DNA of 63,250 nucleotides, from the NCBI RefSeq assembly GCF_000286455.1, contig NZ_ALKG01000147.1, forward strand, positions 1 to 63,250. Reading direction: 5' to 3'. The position numbers were made by a program, and so were the translations under genes. The stretch's first letter is position 1. Each line of letters starts with the position of its first letter. The notes under the pieces were generated by a model. The model was not told the DNA's origin. It did not search any database and was given only the letters and a program-made list of their open reading frames with translations. This stretch comes from Selenomonas sp. FOBRC6 (lineage in GTDB: Bacteria; Bacillota; Negativicutes; Selenomonadales; Selenomonadaceae). Below are positions 42,110 to 52,732 of this stretch, in pieces.

Positions 42110-42310
42110 CTAATTTTGATGAAGTGCACGACGATACTTGATCGTGCGCCGCACAATCTCCTCCATCGGCTCCTCGACGATCAGCTTTTTCCCGTTGGTA
42201 AGCGTTATTACGGTATCCGGCGTTTCCTCGATGCTCTCGATGATCTCTGCATTGAGGACAAACTCACCTTTTTTATTCGTCTTGGAGTTGAACTTCGTCA
42301 GCATGATCAT
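42110..42310 (-). CDS. flbD: Flagellar protein FlbD
   Basis: A 66-residue protein of the FlbD/YlzI family, common before fliL or motA in Firmicutes. Motifs LTKFNSKTNKKGEFVLNAEIIESIEE and DTVITLTNGKKLIVEE fit. Its role is unknown, though it is always linked to flagellar genes. Start at ATG 42310 or the third codon's ATG. No clear promoter is seen in the 150-bp A/T-rich gap after recO. Confidence 0.9.
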   Translation of the reverse strand: MIMLTKFNSKTNKKGEFVLNAEIIESIEETPDTVITLTNGKKLIVEEPMEEIVRRTIKYRRALHQN

Positions 42311-42461
42311 GACAGGCTTTCCCCTCCGTTCCCTCTCTCATTTTTTGCGTACAGTAAAAACTATACACAAATGATTACCTGATATATTTTCGCCATCATC
42401 TTTACTTTTCCTTTTTTTTTAGGGCTATTTTTTCATCATGCCTTAAATTTTTCAAAAAAAA

Positions 42462-43193
42462 TTATCCGAGCTGGGCTAAAAAAGACAGCGAACGCAGAGG
42501 GTGACCGACAAGTTCCTGCACGTGCGCAAGCACGAGAGACTCTGCAGCCATCAGGGTTCCGCCGCGCAGCTGCAGGCTCGGAGGATGCTGCCAGTCGAGC
42601 TGCTCAAGCGTGACGAGGAGAGCGCGCAGCTCCGCCGAAAAAGCTGCACTGTCCTCCGTACGGCAGTCCGCGCAGAGGGCGCCGCCCTCGCGCGCGAGGA
42701 AGAACGCATCGCCGTCGATCTCCGTGCCGCAGTGCAGGCAGCGCTCATAGCTCTGCTGCAGCCCCGCCGCTGCAAGCGTCTGCAGTACGGCAGCAAGTGC
42801 TGTCACGCGCGGATTGCGCGTCTCGAACGCCGTTAGGATCGCAGAGAGGCGATCAAAGAATGCCTCATCCGCAATGCCTTCGGGCATAAATTCGCGGATG
42901 ACCTCGGCGACAAAGGTCGCATAGGCGAGCGCCGTGAGATCAAGCGAGAGCTTCGCGTGATGAGCGCGCACGCTCGCGGTCTTCACCGTCTCCAGACGCC
43001 CTCCCTCGGCAAATTGCAGATCGGCGTGCACGAACATCTGCATCGCGCCCGCAAGGGGGCTGCGCGGGCGTCGGCAACCGAATGCGGCGGCACGCACGAG
43101 ACCGCGCTCGCGCGTGAAGATCGTCATGACCTTGTCTGCCTCGCCCCAGCTGCGCGCACCGAGCACGACGCCCTCTGTTCCGTAGAGTGCCAT
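42462..43193 (-). CDS. recO: DNA repair protein RecO
   Basis: A 243-residue recombination mediator that loads RecA with RecR. The N-terminal OB fold (YGTEGVVLGARSWGEADKVMTIFTRERGL) is followed by a helical domain with a zinc-binding set CLHCG (about 157-161) and CADC (about 182-185). The start directly follows the DUF502 gene. Gene order era-recO is widespread in Firmicutes. Confidence 0.95.
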   Translation of the reverse strand: MALYGTEGVVLGARSWGEADKVMTIFTRERGLVRAAAFGCRRPRSPLAGAMQMFVHADLQFAEGGRLETVKTASVRAHHAKLSLDLTALAYATFVAEVIREFMPEGIADEAFFDRLSAILTAFETRNPRVTALAAVLQTLAAAGLQQSYERCLHCGTEIDGDAFFLAREGGALCADCRTEDSAAFSAELRALLVTLEQLDWQHPPSLQLRGGTLMAAESLVLAHVQELVGHPLRSLSFLAQLG

Positions 43194-43865
43194 CTACCCT
43201 TCCGCCTTCTGCCCATCGTCAGCGAGGCGGTTCTCCGGATTTTTCGATGCGCCCTTCTTTTTCCCTTCGGCAAGCGGCATGACGGCGCCCGCCGTCAGCA
43301 TATACTGCAGAGCCTCCTCCTTCGGGATGTCGATCGTTACCGCGTCCTCCTCCTTGACGAGCAGCGTCGTCCCCGAGGTCATATTGAGGCTCCACGGGAC
43401 GAAGACGCAGACGTAGCCGCCGCCCATCGCCTGCTGGAAACGCGGCGGCAGATCCGCCATGACGAAGCCGAGCGCACGCGCGCCCTGATAGGGCACGTGG
43501 ACGACGCGCTTGAAGTTGCTGCTCGAGTCGAGCACGGCTTCCGAGAGGCGCTTCACGCTCGTGTAGATGAACTTCACAAACGGAATCGTGCCCATCATAT
43601 TCTCTCCAAATGAGATCAGCTTTGCGATCGCCCAGTTTGTTGATGCCCAGCCGACGGCGTAGATGACGAGGACGAGCGTGATGATGCCCATTCCGGGGAA
43701 GTAGAAGGGCAGATACTGCCCGAGCACGCCCTCGGTGAAGCGCAGCGTCCACTCGATGACGAGCAGCGTGATGATGACGGGCACGAGCACGAGCAAACCG
43801 TTCACAAAACTCCGCGAGACCTGCTTCATCGTGCGCCGATAGAGCTTGTTCAGCCGCAGCGTCAT
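43194..43865 (-). CDS. DUF502 family membrane protein
   Basis: A 223-residue inner-membrane protein with two main transmembrane helices (about 20-42 and 57-80) and the DUF502 motifs SFVNGLLVLVPVIITLLVI, GENMMGTIPFVKFIYTSVKRL and VCVFVPWSLNMTSGTTLLV. The function of the family is unknown, with reports of an effect on membrane protein localisation. GAAGGAGG precedes the ATG. It lies between era and recO. Confidence 0.88.
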   Translation of the reverse strand: MTLRLNKLYRRTMKQVSRSFVNGLLVLVPVIITLLVIEWTLRFTEGVLGQYLPFYFPGMGIITLVLVIYAVGWASTNWAIAKLISFGENMMGTIPFVKFIYTSVKRLSEAVLDSSSNFKRVVHVPYQGARALGFVMADLPPRFQQAMGGGYVCVFVPWSLNMTSGTTLLVKEEDAVTIDIPKEEALQYMLTAGAVMPLAEGKKKGASKNPENRLADDGQKAEG

Positions 43866-43884
43866 GACCCGTCACCTCCTTCAA

Positions 43885-44781
43885 TCAATCATCCTCGTGA
43901 AATCCGAACTCGCGCAGGGCATTCGCCCGATTGCGCCAGTCCTTGCGCGTCTTGACCCAGAGGTCAAGATAGACCTTCGACCCAAGCAGCGTCTCCACAT
44001 CCGCGCGCGCACGCTGTCCGATCGTCCTAAGGAGTGCTCCGCGCGCACCGATGACAATGCCTTTCTGCGATTCGCGCTCGACGTAGATCACAGCGCGGAT
44101 GTAGACATCGCCCTTCGCGCGCGTCGTCATCTCCTCGATATCAACGGCGACCGCGTGCGGGATCTCGTCACGCGTCAGCTCGAGCACCTTCTCGCGCACG
44201 AGCTCAGCGATGATGAGGCGCTCGGGCTGATCCGTCACCATATCGGCGGGATAGTACTGTGGTCCCTCGGGCAGATGTTTTTTGATCTCCACGAGCAGCC
44301 CGTCCAGGTTCTCCCCCTCGCGCGCCGAGATCGGCACAATGCCCGCGAAGTCGTACGCCTTTGCATAGTTTGCAATGACGGGCAGACTCTCCTCGCGTGG
44401 GATGCAGTCCACCTTGTTCACGGCGAGTAGGACGGGCACGCGCACATTTGCTAGCTGCTTTAGGATATACTGCTCGCCCGCGCCCATCTTCTCCGTCACG
44501 TCCACGACAAAGACGACGACATCGACGCCGTGCAGAGCCCCCTCCGTCGCCTTTGCCATATAGTCGCCAAGCTTGTGCTTCGGCTTGTGTACGCCCGGCG
44601 TGTCGAGGAAGATGATCTGCGCGTCCTCCTCCGTCAAGATGCAGAGGATGCGGCTGCGCGTTGTCTGCGGCTTGTCGCTCATGATGGCGATTTTCTGCCC
44701 GATGAGTGCGTTGATCAGCGTGGATTTGCCGACATTCGGCCGCCCGATCACGGCGGCGAAGCCCGATTTATGTGCATTCAT
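43885..44781 (-). CDS. era: Ribosome assembly GTPase Era
   Basis: A 298-residue GTPase that matures the 30S subunit and binds the 3' end of 16S rRNA. G1 is GRPNVGKST at 13-21, then DTPGVHKPKHKLG, NKVD, and a C-terminal KH domain (VIGARGALLRTIGQRARADVE). It overlaps ybeY by 4 nt; this phoH-ybeY-era order is typical. Confidence 0.97.
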   Translation of the reverse strand: MNAHKSGFAAVIGRPNVGKSTLINALIGQKIAIMSDKPQTTRSRILCILTEEDAQIIFLDTPGVHKPKHKLGDYMAKATEGALHGVDVVVFVVDVTEKMGAGEQYILKQLANVRVPVLLAVNKVDCIPREESLPVIANYAKAYDFAGIVPISAREGENLDGLLVEIKKHLPEGPQYYPADMVTDQPERLIIAELVREKVLELTRDEIPHAVAVDIEEMTTRAKGDVYIRAVIYVERESQKGIVIGARGALLRTIGQRARADVETLLGSKVYLDLWVKTRKDWRNRANALREFGFHEDD

Positions 44782-45228
44782 CGTGTGATCCCCAGTTCCT
44801 TCATGACCGCGCGCTGCTCCTCCTCCATCTCCTGGCGCTCCTCCGCCTCCATGTGGTCATAGCCGAGGAGGTGCAGCATCCCGTGTACCGTGAGAAAGGA
44901 GAGTTCGCGCAGCTCCGTATGCCCGTATTCCGCCGCCTGTGCCCGCATGCGCTCGAGCGATATGATGAGATCGCCGAGCACTTCATGTTCCCCACCGCCG
45001 ATGATCTCGGGCTCCTCACTCTCCGTGAGGGCAAAGGAGATGACATCCGTCGGACGGTCGACATTGCGATATTCCCTGTTGATGACGTGGATGTGCGCGT
45101 CGTCCGTGAGTGTTACGCTCACCTCGGCGCCCTCCGCCCCGTAGAGGCGTCCGACCGTCTCAATCGCGCGGCGCACCGCCGCCCGCTCCTCCTCGGAGAC
45201 GGGCAGTTCCTCCGGCTCCGTCCGAATC

Positions 45229-45239
<11 letters not shown>
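44778..45239 (-). CDS. ybeY: Endoribonuclease YbeY
   Basis: A 153-residue metal-dependent rRNA maturation enzyme. The metal motif is HGMLHLLGYDH (His-x3-His-x5-His). VDRPTDVISFAL precedes it. The start is ATG 45239, which overlaps the end of phoH; longer readings add an unlikely Arg-rich tail. It is followed directly by era. Confidence 0.96.
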
Positions 45240-46209
<970 letters not shown>

Positions 46210-46230
46210 GAACAAACCTCCCGTCTGATT

Positions 46231-46860
46231 TTAGATAAAATACTCGATCGTATCGTCCGCCGTCCGCCGCGTCCGCTCGTCAAAGAGCAGCACCGCCTCA
46301 CGGCTGTCCACCGCACCAAACGCATAGAGCTCCTGCGTCTCGCGGTTGAACACATCAAAGGGCACGATGCGGTTGTAGCTATGCGGATGCGTAAGCGTCA
46401 CCGCAATGCCCGCCTGCATAAACTCCGGCTCCGCCTCCGCGAGATAGTAGGGATCGAAAAGATAGATGTGCCCCTCGGACGCACCCGTGAGCAGCGCATA
46501 GTGCTCGACCTCGTAGAAGAGGCGCACGACCGCAGCGCCACCGCGCACAAGTGCGTCGTTGATATAGCTGTGCGCGCCGATGTGCACCGCGCGCCCCGAA
46601 ATATACTGACAGGTGAGCGGGAACTTCGTCGCGCGCGAAAAACCCTCGAGCCAGTTCGCGAGATACATCATCGCCATGCGCGACGTGCCCGCCTTGCACG
46701 CAGTCCCGTCCATACCGTAGCAATCCAAGGTGTAGAGCATGACGCTGCGGATGATCTCGGGCGGCACCTCACGGCGCGGGAAGAGATAGCTCACCGCATT
46801 GAGCAGCGCCGTCGGCCCACAGTCGTACTCCGACATCTGATAGCGCAGGGGAATCTTCAT
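46231..46860 (-). CDS. Orphan C39-like cysteine peptidase-fold protein
   Basis: A 209-residue protein that looks like a stand-alone peptidase C39 domain. The N-terminal motif YQMSEYDCGPTALLNAVSYLF sets Cys14, VEHYALLTG sets His120 and IYLFDPYY sets Asp136, the expected triad. C39 domains normally process leader peptides from bacteriocin exporters, but there is no ABC transporter or small peptide gene nearby and no signal peptide. It overlaps the DMT transporter gene by 4 nt. The natural substrate is unknown. Confidence 0.72.
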   Translation of the reverse strand: MKIPLRYQMSEYDCGPTALLNAVSYLFPRREVPPEIIRSVMLYTLDCYGMDGTACKAGTSRMAMMYLANWLEGFSRATKFPLTCQYISGRAVHIGAHSYINDALVRGGAAVVRLFYEVEHYALLTGASEGHIYLFDPYYLAEAEPEFMQAGIAVTLTHPHSYNRIVPFDVFNRETQELYAFGAVDSREAVLLFDERTRRTADDTIEYFI

Positions 46861-47762
46861 GTGTACCCCCATTTCCGCAGCACATTCGGCGTCAAAATCG
46901 CCGCAATGACGAGCACGATCCCAACGATCTGCATCATGACAAAATGTGTATCAAAGATGAGCCATGCAAAGATGACGCTTGCCACGGGCTCGATTGTCGC
47001 CGTGATCGCCGTCTCCTCAGGACTCAGCCAACGCAGCCCGAGATTGAACGCAAAGAACGCAACAATCGTCCCGAAGCCAATGATGACGAGGAGATCGAGC
47101 CACGTCCCCTCCGTAAAAAAGGATCCGACATCGGCGATTGCCTGCGTCATCGGCAGGAGCGAAATGCCACCGATCAGCATGCAGACGGCGAGCAGAAAGA
47201 AACGGTCAAAGAGGCGCAGCAGATGCACGGGATAGAGCATGGCAAAGGTGAAGGTCGCCCCTGAGATGAGGCTCCAAACGATGCAGGACATCGGCACGGA
47301 GAGACGCCCGATATCGCCGCCCGTCACGAGGAGGAACACCCCCGCCACCGCCACGATGACCGTCCCCGCCTCCGCTGTCGAGGGCATGCGCCGCCAGCGC
47401 ACAGCGAGATAGAGGATCATCATCGCGGGGCTCGTATAACCGATGACAGTCGTCGCCGCCGCATCGCCCTCCGCAATCCCCATGAAATAGGAGTACTGCA
47501 CAATCATGATCCCGAGAATGCCGTGGATCGCCAGCTGCGCGAGCAGGCGCGGACTCTTCCGCAGAGCGCGGACGCCGCGCCGAAGCCCCCCACTCCAATA
47601 TGCGAGCAGGAAGAAGAGCGTACTCGACAGGAAGAGCCGCACCTGCGTGAGCTCGATGGGGACGTGCGCGGACTGCGTGTAGAAATGCTGTGCTGCCGTG
47701 CCACTCGCTGCCCACATCGTCCCTGCGAGCAGGACGAGCAGGACGGCGGAGAGATGCGACAT
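46857..47762 (-). CDS. EamA/DMT family transporter
   Basis: A 301-residue membrane protein with ten predicted helices in two EamA halves (motifs LLAGTMWAASGTAAQHFY and SGATFTFAMLYP). Such transporters export or import metabolites, often amino acids; the substrate cannot be told. The start overlaps the glmM stop by one base and the end overlaps the C39-like gene. Confidence 0.9.
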   Translation of the reverse strand: MSHLSAVLLVLLAGTMWAASGTAAQHFYTQSAHVPIELTQVRLFLSSTLFFLLAYWSGGLRRGVRALRKSPRLLAQLAIHGILGIMIVQYSYFMGIAEGDAAATTVIGYTSPAMMILYLAVRWRRMPSTAEAGTVIVAVAGVFLLVTGGDIGRLSVPMSCIVWSLISGATFTFAMLYPVHLLRLFDRFFLLAVCMLIGGISLLPMTQAIADVGSFFTEGTWLDLLVIIGFGTIVAFFAFNLGLRWLSPEETAITATIEPVASVIFAWLIFDTHFVMMQIVGIVLVIAAILTPNVLRKWGYT

Positions 47763-49117
47763 TACGCCTCACCCTGCTCCCGCTTCACAACCTCGACGAT
47801 CGCGCCGCAGACCTCCTCGAGCTGCGCCTGATCGCTGCCCTCCGCCATGACGCGGATGAGCGGCTCCGTGCCCGAGGGGCGCACAAGCACGCGCCCGTCA
47901 CTGCCGAGCACGCGCTCGCCCTCCTCGATCGCAGCGCGGATCGCGGGATTCTCCTCCCAGCCCGCCTTCGTCTTCACGCGGACATTGACGAGGAGCTGCG
48001 GGTAGGTCGTCATCATCGCGTTCAGCTCCGACGCCTTCTTTCCGCTGCGGCGCAGCGCCGCGAGCACCTGCAGCGCCGTGATGAGCCCGTCGCCCGTCGT
48101 CGCATGCTCGGCAAAGATGATATGCCCCGACTGCTCGCCGCCGATGCTGTAGCCGTTCGCGCGCATGGACTCGAGCACATAGCGGTCGCCGACCGCCGTC
48201 ACGTCGACGCGCCCGCCCAGCTCTGCGATTGCCTTGTGGAAGCCGATATTCGCCATCACCGTCGTCACGACCGTCTTGTGCGGCAGACGCCCCGCGCGAA
48301 TCATCTCCGAGGCGCAGGCAACGAGAATGTGATCGCCGTCGATCAGCGCGCCCGTCTCATCGAGGCAGAGGCAGCGGTCTGCGTCCCCGTCGTGCGCAAT
48401 GCCGATGTCCGCGCCGCGCTCGAGCACAGTGCGCCGCAGGGACTCGAGGTGGGTTGAGCCGCAGCCGTCGTTGATGTTCACGCCGTTCGGGAGCGCATGG
48501 ATGACCTTCACCTCGGCGCCGAGGCGGCGCAGCACCTTCGGCATCGCCTCATAGGCGGCGCCGTTCGCGCAGTCGAGCACGATCTTCATGCCGTCGAACC
48601 GCTCCGTGCACGTGCTCACCACGTAGTCGATGTACTGGTTGAGGAGGTCGTCGCGGTACTCCACGATCCCGATCGCCTTGCCCGTCGGGCGCGCTGCATC
48701 GTCATTCGTCTGCAGGCGGCGCACAAGTGCCTCGAGCTCATCCTCCACCGCGTCCGGCAGCTTGTAGCCATCCCCGCCGAAGAACTTGATCCCGTTGTCG
48801 GGAAACGGATTGTGCGAGGCGGAAATCACAATGCCTGCCTGCATCCTATGCTCACGCGCGAGATAGGCGACTGCAGGCGTCGGAACAACACCCGCGAGGA
48901 GTGCAATGCCGCCAGCTGAGCAAATGCCCGACGTGAGCGCCGCCTCGAACATCTCGCCCGAGATACGCGTATCGCGTCCGATCAGAATGCGCGGGCGCAC
49001 CTCCGACTGCGCGCCGAAATAGAGCGTCGCCGCCCGCCCGAGATGATATGCCAGCTCCGGCGTCAGCTCCGTATTTGCCTCACCGCGCACGCCGTCCGTA
49101 CCAAAAAGTCTCACCAT
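47762..49117 (-). CDS. glmM: Phosphoglucosamine mutase GlmM
   Basis: A 451-residue enzyme that converts glucosamine-6-phosphate to glucosamine-1-phosphate for peptidoglycan. The phospho-Ser is Ser101 in ISASHNPFPDN, the metal loop DGDADRCLC, the sugar loop GGEQSGHIIF, and the phosphate loop RPSGTEPLIRVM. The cdaA-cdaR-glmM cluster is widely conserved; c-di-AMP synthase interacts with GlmM. Here an FAD dehydrogenase gene is inserted before glmM. Confidence 0.97.
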   Translation of the reverse strand: MVRLFGTDGVRGEANTELTPELAYHLGRAATLYFGAQSEVRPRILIGRDTRISGEMFEAALTSGICSAGGIALLAGVVPTPAVAYLAREHRMQAGIVISASHNPFPDNGIKFFGGDGYKLPDAVEDELEALVRRLQTNDDAARPTGKAIGIVEYRDDLLNQYIDYVVSTCTERFDGMKIVLDCANGAAYEAMPKVLRRLGAEVKVIHALPNGVNINDGCGSTHLESLRRTVLERGADIGIAHDGDADRCLCLDETGALIDGDHILVACASEMIRAGRLPHKTVVTTVMANIGFHKAIAELGGRVDVTAVGDRYVLESMRANGYSIGGEQSGHIIFAEHATTGDGLITALQVLAALRRSGKKASELNAMMTTYPQLLVNVRVKTKAGWEENPAIRAAIEEGERVLGSDGRVLVRPSGTEPLIRVMAEGSDQAQLEEVCGAIVEVVKREQGEA

Positions 49118-49150
49118 GAACAGCCCCCTATACTATATTGTCTCTATAAT

Positions 49151-50746
49151 CTACTGTATCTTTCCCAAAAATGCAAGCGCAGCTTTCAGCCCGTCGAGCG
49201 CCGCGCTCATAATGCCGCCCGCATAGCCCGCACCTTCACCGATCGGGTACAGCCCCACCGCCGAGACCGATGCCATCGTCGCTGGATCGCGCAGGATGCG
49301 GCAGGGCGCGGACGAACGTGACTCCACGCCCGTCATCGGCACATCGGCAGCCCCGACCCCCGGCACGCGCTCCTCCCAAAATGTAAGCGCACGCGCAAGG
49401 GATGCCGTGCACGCAGGAGGCAACAGCGCGCGCAGATCGGCGGCGCGCACACCGGGCGCATACGTCGGCGTAACGGCAAAGTCCTGGGTGCCCGTCCGCC
49501 CCGCACAGAAATCGCCAACGGACTGCACGGGCGCACAGTAATCCCCGCCGCCAAGGCGATAGGCACGCTCCTCGAGTTCCCGCTGGAAGCGGATGCCGCC
49601 GAGTACATCCCCGCCCCAATCCGAGGGGCTGACCTGCACAAGCAGGGCACTGTTCGCCACGCCCGAGTTGCGGCGATAGTTGCTCATCCCGTTCGTCACG
49701 AGCCGTCCCTCCTCAGATGCCGCCGCGACCACCATGCCGCCGGGGCACATACAGAACGAGTACACGCCACGCCCGCCCGCCTCGTCTCGGTACGTCATCG
49801 CGTAGTCCGCGACGGGGAGCTGCGGACTGCCCGCCGCCGCGCCGTACTGCATGCGGTCGATGAACGTCTGCGCGTGCTCGATACGCACACCGACGGCGAA
49901 TGCCTTTGCCTCCATCATAAGCCCCGCCTCATGCAGCATAGCGTACGTATCGCGCGCCGAATGCCCTATGCCGAAGAAGGCGGCATCGGCGGAAATCCGC
50001 TCCGTATCGTTCACAACGAGCGCCGCGAGCCGTCCTGCACACAGCTCCACGCCCGTCACCTGCGCGCCGAAGCGCACCTCTCCGCCCATGCGAATGATCT
50101 CGCTGCGCAGATTCTTCACCACGCGGCGCAGCACATCCGTCCCGATATGCGGCTTTTGGAGATATCGGATCTCCTCGGGCGCGCCCGCCGCGACAAATGC
50201 CTCGATGATCTCGCGCATGCGCGGGTCATTGCTGCGCGCCGTCAGCTTCCCGTCCGAGAACGTCCCTGCACCGCCCTCGCCGAACTGCACATTCGACGCA
50301 GGATCAAGCACGCCCGTCTGCCAGAAGCGCGCGACATCCGCCGTACGCCGATCGACATCCTGCCCACGCTCAAGCACGAGCGGCGCACAGCCCGCGCGCG
50401 CGAGCGCCCACGCAGCGAAGATCCCCGCAGGACCGAATCCCACGACGACGGGACGTGTGCTGCTGCCCCCGACGCGCGGGATCATCAGTGGCGGATCGGC
50501 GGGTACAGGCATGACTTCTTTATCGCGCCTCAGTCGCGAGAGCACCGTGCGCTCCTCCTCCACCGCAACATCGAGGGTATAGATCCACAGAATCGGCGCG
50601 CCGCGCCTACGCCGCGCATCCAGAGCCTTATGAACGACAATCACCCCGTGCACGGCACAGGGTGATTGCTTGAGGTGCTCCGCTGCGATCTCCGCGAGCG
50701 AAAGCGTGCTGTCATAGGGAACGCGCAGATTTTTCACGCGAATCAT
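49151..50746 (-). CDS. FAD-dependent dehydrogenase (COG2509-type)
   Basis: A 531-residue flavoprotein. A small N-terminal domain (about 1-95, VKNLRVPYD and VHKALDARRR) is followed by a Rossmann FAD site (VVVGFGPAGIFAAWALAR) and GEGGAGTFSDGKLT, then GIGHSARDTYAML and SFCMCPGGMVVAAA, as in uncharacterised NAD(FAD)-utilising dehydrogenases. Its reaction is not known. It overlaps cdaR by 4 nt and precedes glmM, so it belongs to this conserved operon. Confidence 0.88.
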   Translation of the reverse strand: MIRVKNLRVPYDSTLSLAEIAAEHLKQSPCAVHGVIVVHKALDARRRRGAPILWIYTLDVAVEEERTVLSRLRRDKEVMPVPADPPLMIPRVGGSSTRPVVVGFGPAGIFAAWALARAGCAPLVLERGQDVDRRTADVARFWQTGVLDPASNVQFGEGGAGTFSDGKLTARSNDPRMREIIEAFVAAGAPEEIRYLQKPHIGTDVLRRVVKNLRSEIIRMGGEVRFGAQVTGVELCAGRLAALVVNDTERISADAAFFGIGHSARDTYAMLHEAGLMMEAKAFAVGVRIEHAQTFIDRMQYGAAAGSPQLPVADYAMTYRDEAGGRGVYSFCMCPGGMVVAAASEEGRLVTNGMSNYRRNSGVANSALLVQVSPSDWGGDVLGGIRFQRELEERAYRLGGGDYCAPVQSVGDFCAGRTGTQDFAVTPTYAPGVRAADLRALLPPACTASLARALTFWEERVPGVGAADVPMTGVESRSSAPCRILRDPATMASVSAVGLYPIGEGAGYAGGIMSAALDGLKAALAFLGKIQ

Positions 50747-51675
50747 TGCATTGCTCCAACTTTAATCTCCACAGTCACATTCGGATCTGTCACCGTCACG
50801 CCCTCGGGCAGCGCAAGCCTCACTTGTCGCTGCTCCGTCTCGCGCACATGCGAGAGGGAGAACTCCTCCGTTGCGATGCTCGTGATCTTTCGGATGACAT
50901 CCTCCGCGCCCGCGATCTCGATGCGTGCGGGCTCCACCGTGATCCCCTCGAGCTTCAGCTGCGGCGGGAGATCGCTCTGCGCCTTTGCCTGCACCTCGAC
51001 CACCTTGCGTGAGAGGCCGCGTGCGAGATTCACCGTCACCTCCGTAGAGGGGGGTGTCAGCGTAATGCCCGAAACCTCACGCCCCTCGGCATTCAGCGCA
51101 AAGAGTGTCACGGTCGAGTTATAGTTACTCGACTGTCCGTTCAGATTGATATGCCCCACAATATGCACGACTTGATTCACGAGGCTGCGCGGCCCCTCCA
51201 CCGTCGCAGCTTCGCTTGCCTGTGCAACTTTATCCACCGTGAAGCCCGTCGCGGGCGATCCGCTGAGGGTCAGCTCCGCCTTGAACGTCTTCTGAATCAG
51301 GCGGTCCAGATTCACATTGATCTTGTCCGGAGAGACATTCACAAGCTCAAAGCCATACGGAATCGCCGTTTCCACAGCATACTCCTTATCCCCCTCTGTA
51401 AAATCGACGAGATTCACGTGCGCATGGAAGTCGCTGCGGTCTGCCGCAACAAAGAGAGCGCGCGGCCCGCGCACGCGGATCGTCACCGTATTTGCAGCGG
51501 CATTCATCAGATAGCCGTCCGGCGCATTCTCGATCGTCACAGGTACCGTATAGCTGCCGTCAATCGCCGGGTTCTGATCGTTCATTACATAGAGCCAGAG
51601 CACAATCGCCACAATGACCGCCGCAATCTTCACGGGCAGATTATGCTGCACAATACTCCGAAGCCTTGTCATCAT
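50743..51675 (-). CDS. cdaR: CdaA regulator CdaR (YbbR repeats)
   Basis: A 310-residue extracytoplasmic regulator of the c-di-AMP synthase. One N-terminal membrane helix (about 12-32, LPVKIAAVIVAIVLWLYVM) precedes three YbbR-like beta repeats (about 45-300). It overlaps cdaA by 4 nt; I choose ATG 51675, 5 nt after GGAGG. Regulates CdaA together with GlmM. Confidence 0.93.
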   Translation of the reverse strand: MMTRLRSIVQHNLPVKIAAVIVAIVLWLYVMNDQNPAIDGSYTVPVTIENAPDGYLMNAAANTVTIRVRGPRALFVAADRSDFHAHVNLVDFTEGDKEYAVETAIPYGFELVNVSPDKINVNLDRLIQKTFKAELTLSGSPATGFTVDKVAQASEAATVEGPRSLVNQVVHIVGHINLNGQSSNYNSTVTLFALNAEGREVSGITLTPPSTEVTVNLARGLSRKVVEVQAKAQSDLPPQLKLEGITVEPARIEIAGAEDVIRKITSIATEEFSLSHVRETEQRQVRLALPEGVTVTDPNVTVEIKVGAMQ

Positions 51676-52511
51676 TTCTTCCTCCAGCTCCGAACGATTT
51701 CCCAAATAGACGAACGCGAGTTATAGGCAAAGGCGGGTGTCAGGATATGGGTCAGCTGATCCCCGTCCAGGTGACGATGAATCCGTCCGTTCTCCGCAAT
51801 CGAGATCGTCCCCGTCTCCTCACTCACAACCACGACGAGGGCATCACACTGCTCGGAAAGTCCGATTGCAGCGCGATGACGCGTCCCGAGCTCCGTCGAG
51901 AGACTGCGGTTCTCCGTCAGAGGCAGGAGGCAGCCCGCCGCGATGAGGCGTTTCCCGCGGATCACCGCCGCACCGTCATGCAGCGGCGTATTCGGGATGA
52001 AGACATTCATCAGGAAGTCCGATGTAATGAGGCCGTCGATCTGTATGCCCGTCGCACTGATGTCGTTCAGCCCCATATTGCGCTCAATGACGAGCAGTGC
52101 ACCGATCTTGTTCGCCGAGAGGATCTTCACAGCGTTGCGGATCTCACGAATCGTGCTCTGCGCCTCCTCATCGTCAAGGAGCCCGCCCGCACGGAAAAAG
52201 CGCCCCTGCCCCAGATGCTCAAGCGCACGCCGCAGTTCCGGCTGAAATACGATCGGCAGCGCAACAAAGAGCAGGGTCACGGACTTCTGCAGGAGCCACG
52301 AGATCACATGTAGTTCGAAATAACTTGCCACCACCGTCACACCAAGCAGCACGAGGATGCCCTTTGCGAGCGTAATCGCACGCGTGTCCTCGAGCATGAC
52401 ATAGACGCGGTAGAGAATGAACGCCACAATCAGAATATCGAGAATATCCAGCAGCGTGATGGTCGACAGGATGCCGCGAAACTGCGTCGGCATCGTAAAA
52501 TCAAGCGGCAT
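51672..52511 (-). CDS. cdaA: Diadenylate cyclase CdaA
   Basis: A 279-residue membrane enzyme that makes c-di-AMP from two ATP. Three transmembrane helices (about 12-80) are followed by the DAC domain with the catalytic motifs DGA (in PLHDGAAVI) and RHR (GTRHRAAIG). The start is ATG 52511, 5 nt after GGGGG; an upstream hairpin (GCAGTG-CGC with GCG-CACTGC, 52566-52595) in the leader could affect expression. Confidence 0.97.
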   Translation of the reverse strand: MPLDFTMPTQFRGILSTITLLDILDILIVAFILYRVYVMLEDTRAITLAKGILVLLGVTVVASYFELHVISWLLQKSVTLLFVALPIVFQPELRRALEHLGQGRFFRAGGLLDDEEAQSTIREIRNAVKILSANKIGALLVIERNMGLNDISATGIQIDGLITSDFLMNVFIPNTPLHDGAAVIRGKRLIAAGCLLPLTENRSLSTELGTRHRAAIGLSEQCDALVVVVSEETGTISIAENGRIHRHLDGDQLTHILTPAFAYNSRSSIWEIVRSWRKK

Positions 52512-52732
52512 AAGAACCCCCAAGGCAAACGCTTCCCTTTGTATGTCTCTGATACATCCCCGCAGGCAGTGATGCGCTTCCCACGCGCGCACTGCTACTA
52601 TGTTAGAATTTCTCTCTGAATATCGAAAATCCTTGTGACCTGACCCTATCTTTCAAAAAATTTTCGCCCCCTCGACGAAAGACTTCCAAATGTATTGGGA
52701 ACACCTTCGTAAAGGGAGCGAAATTGGAAGCA

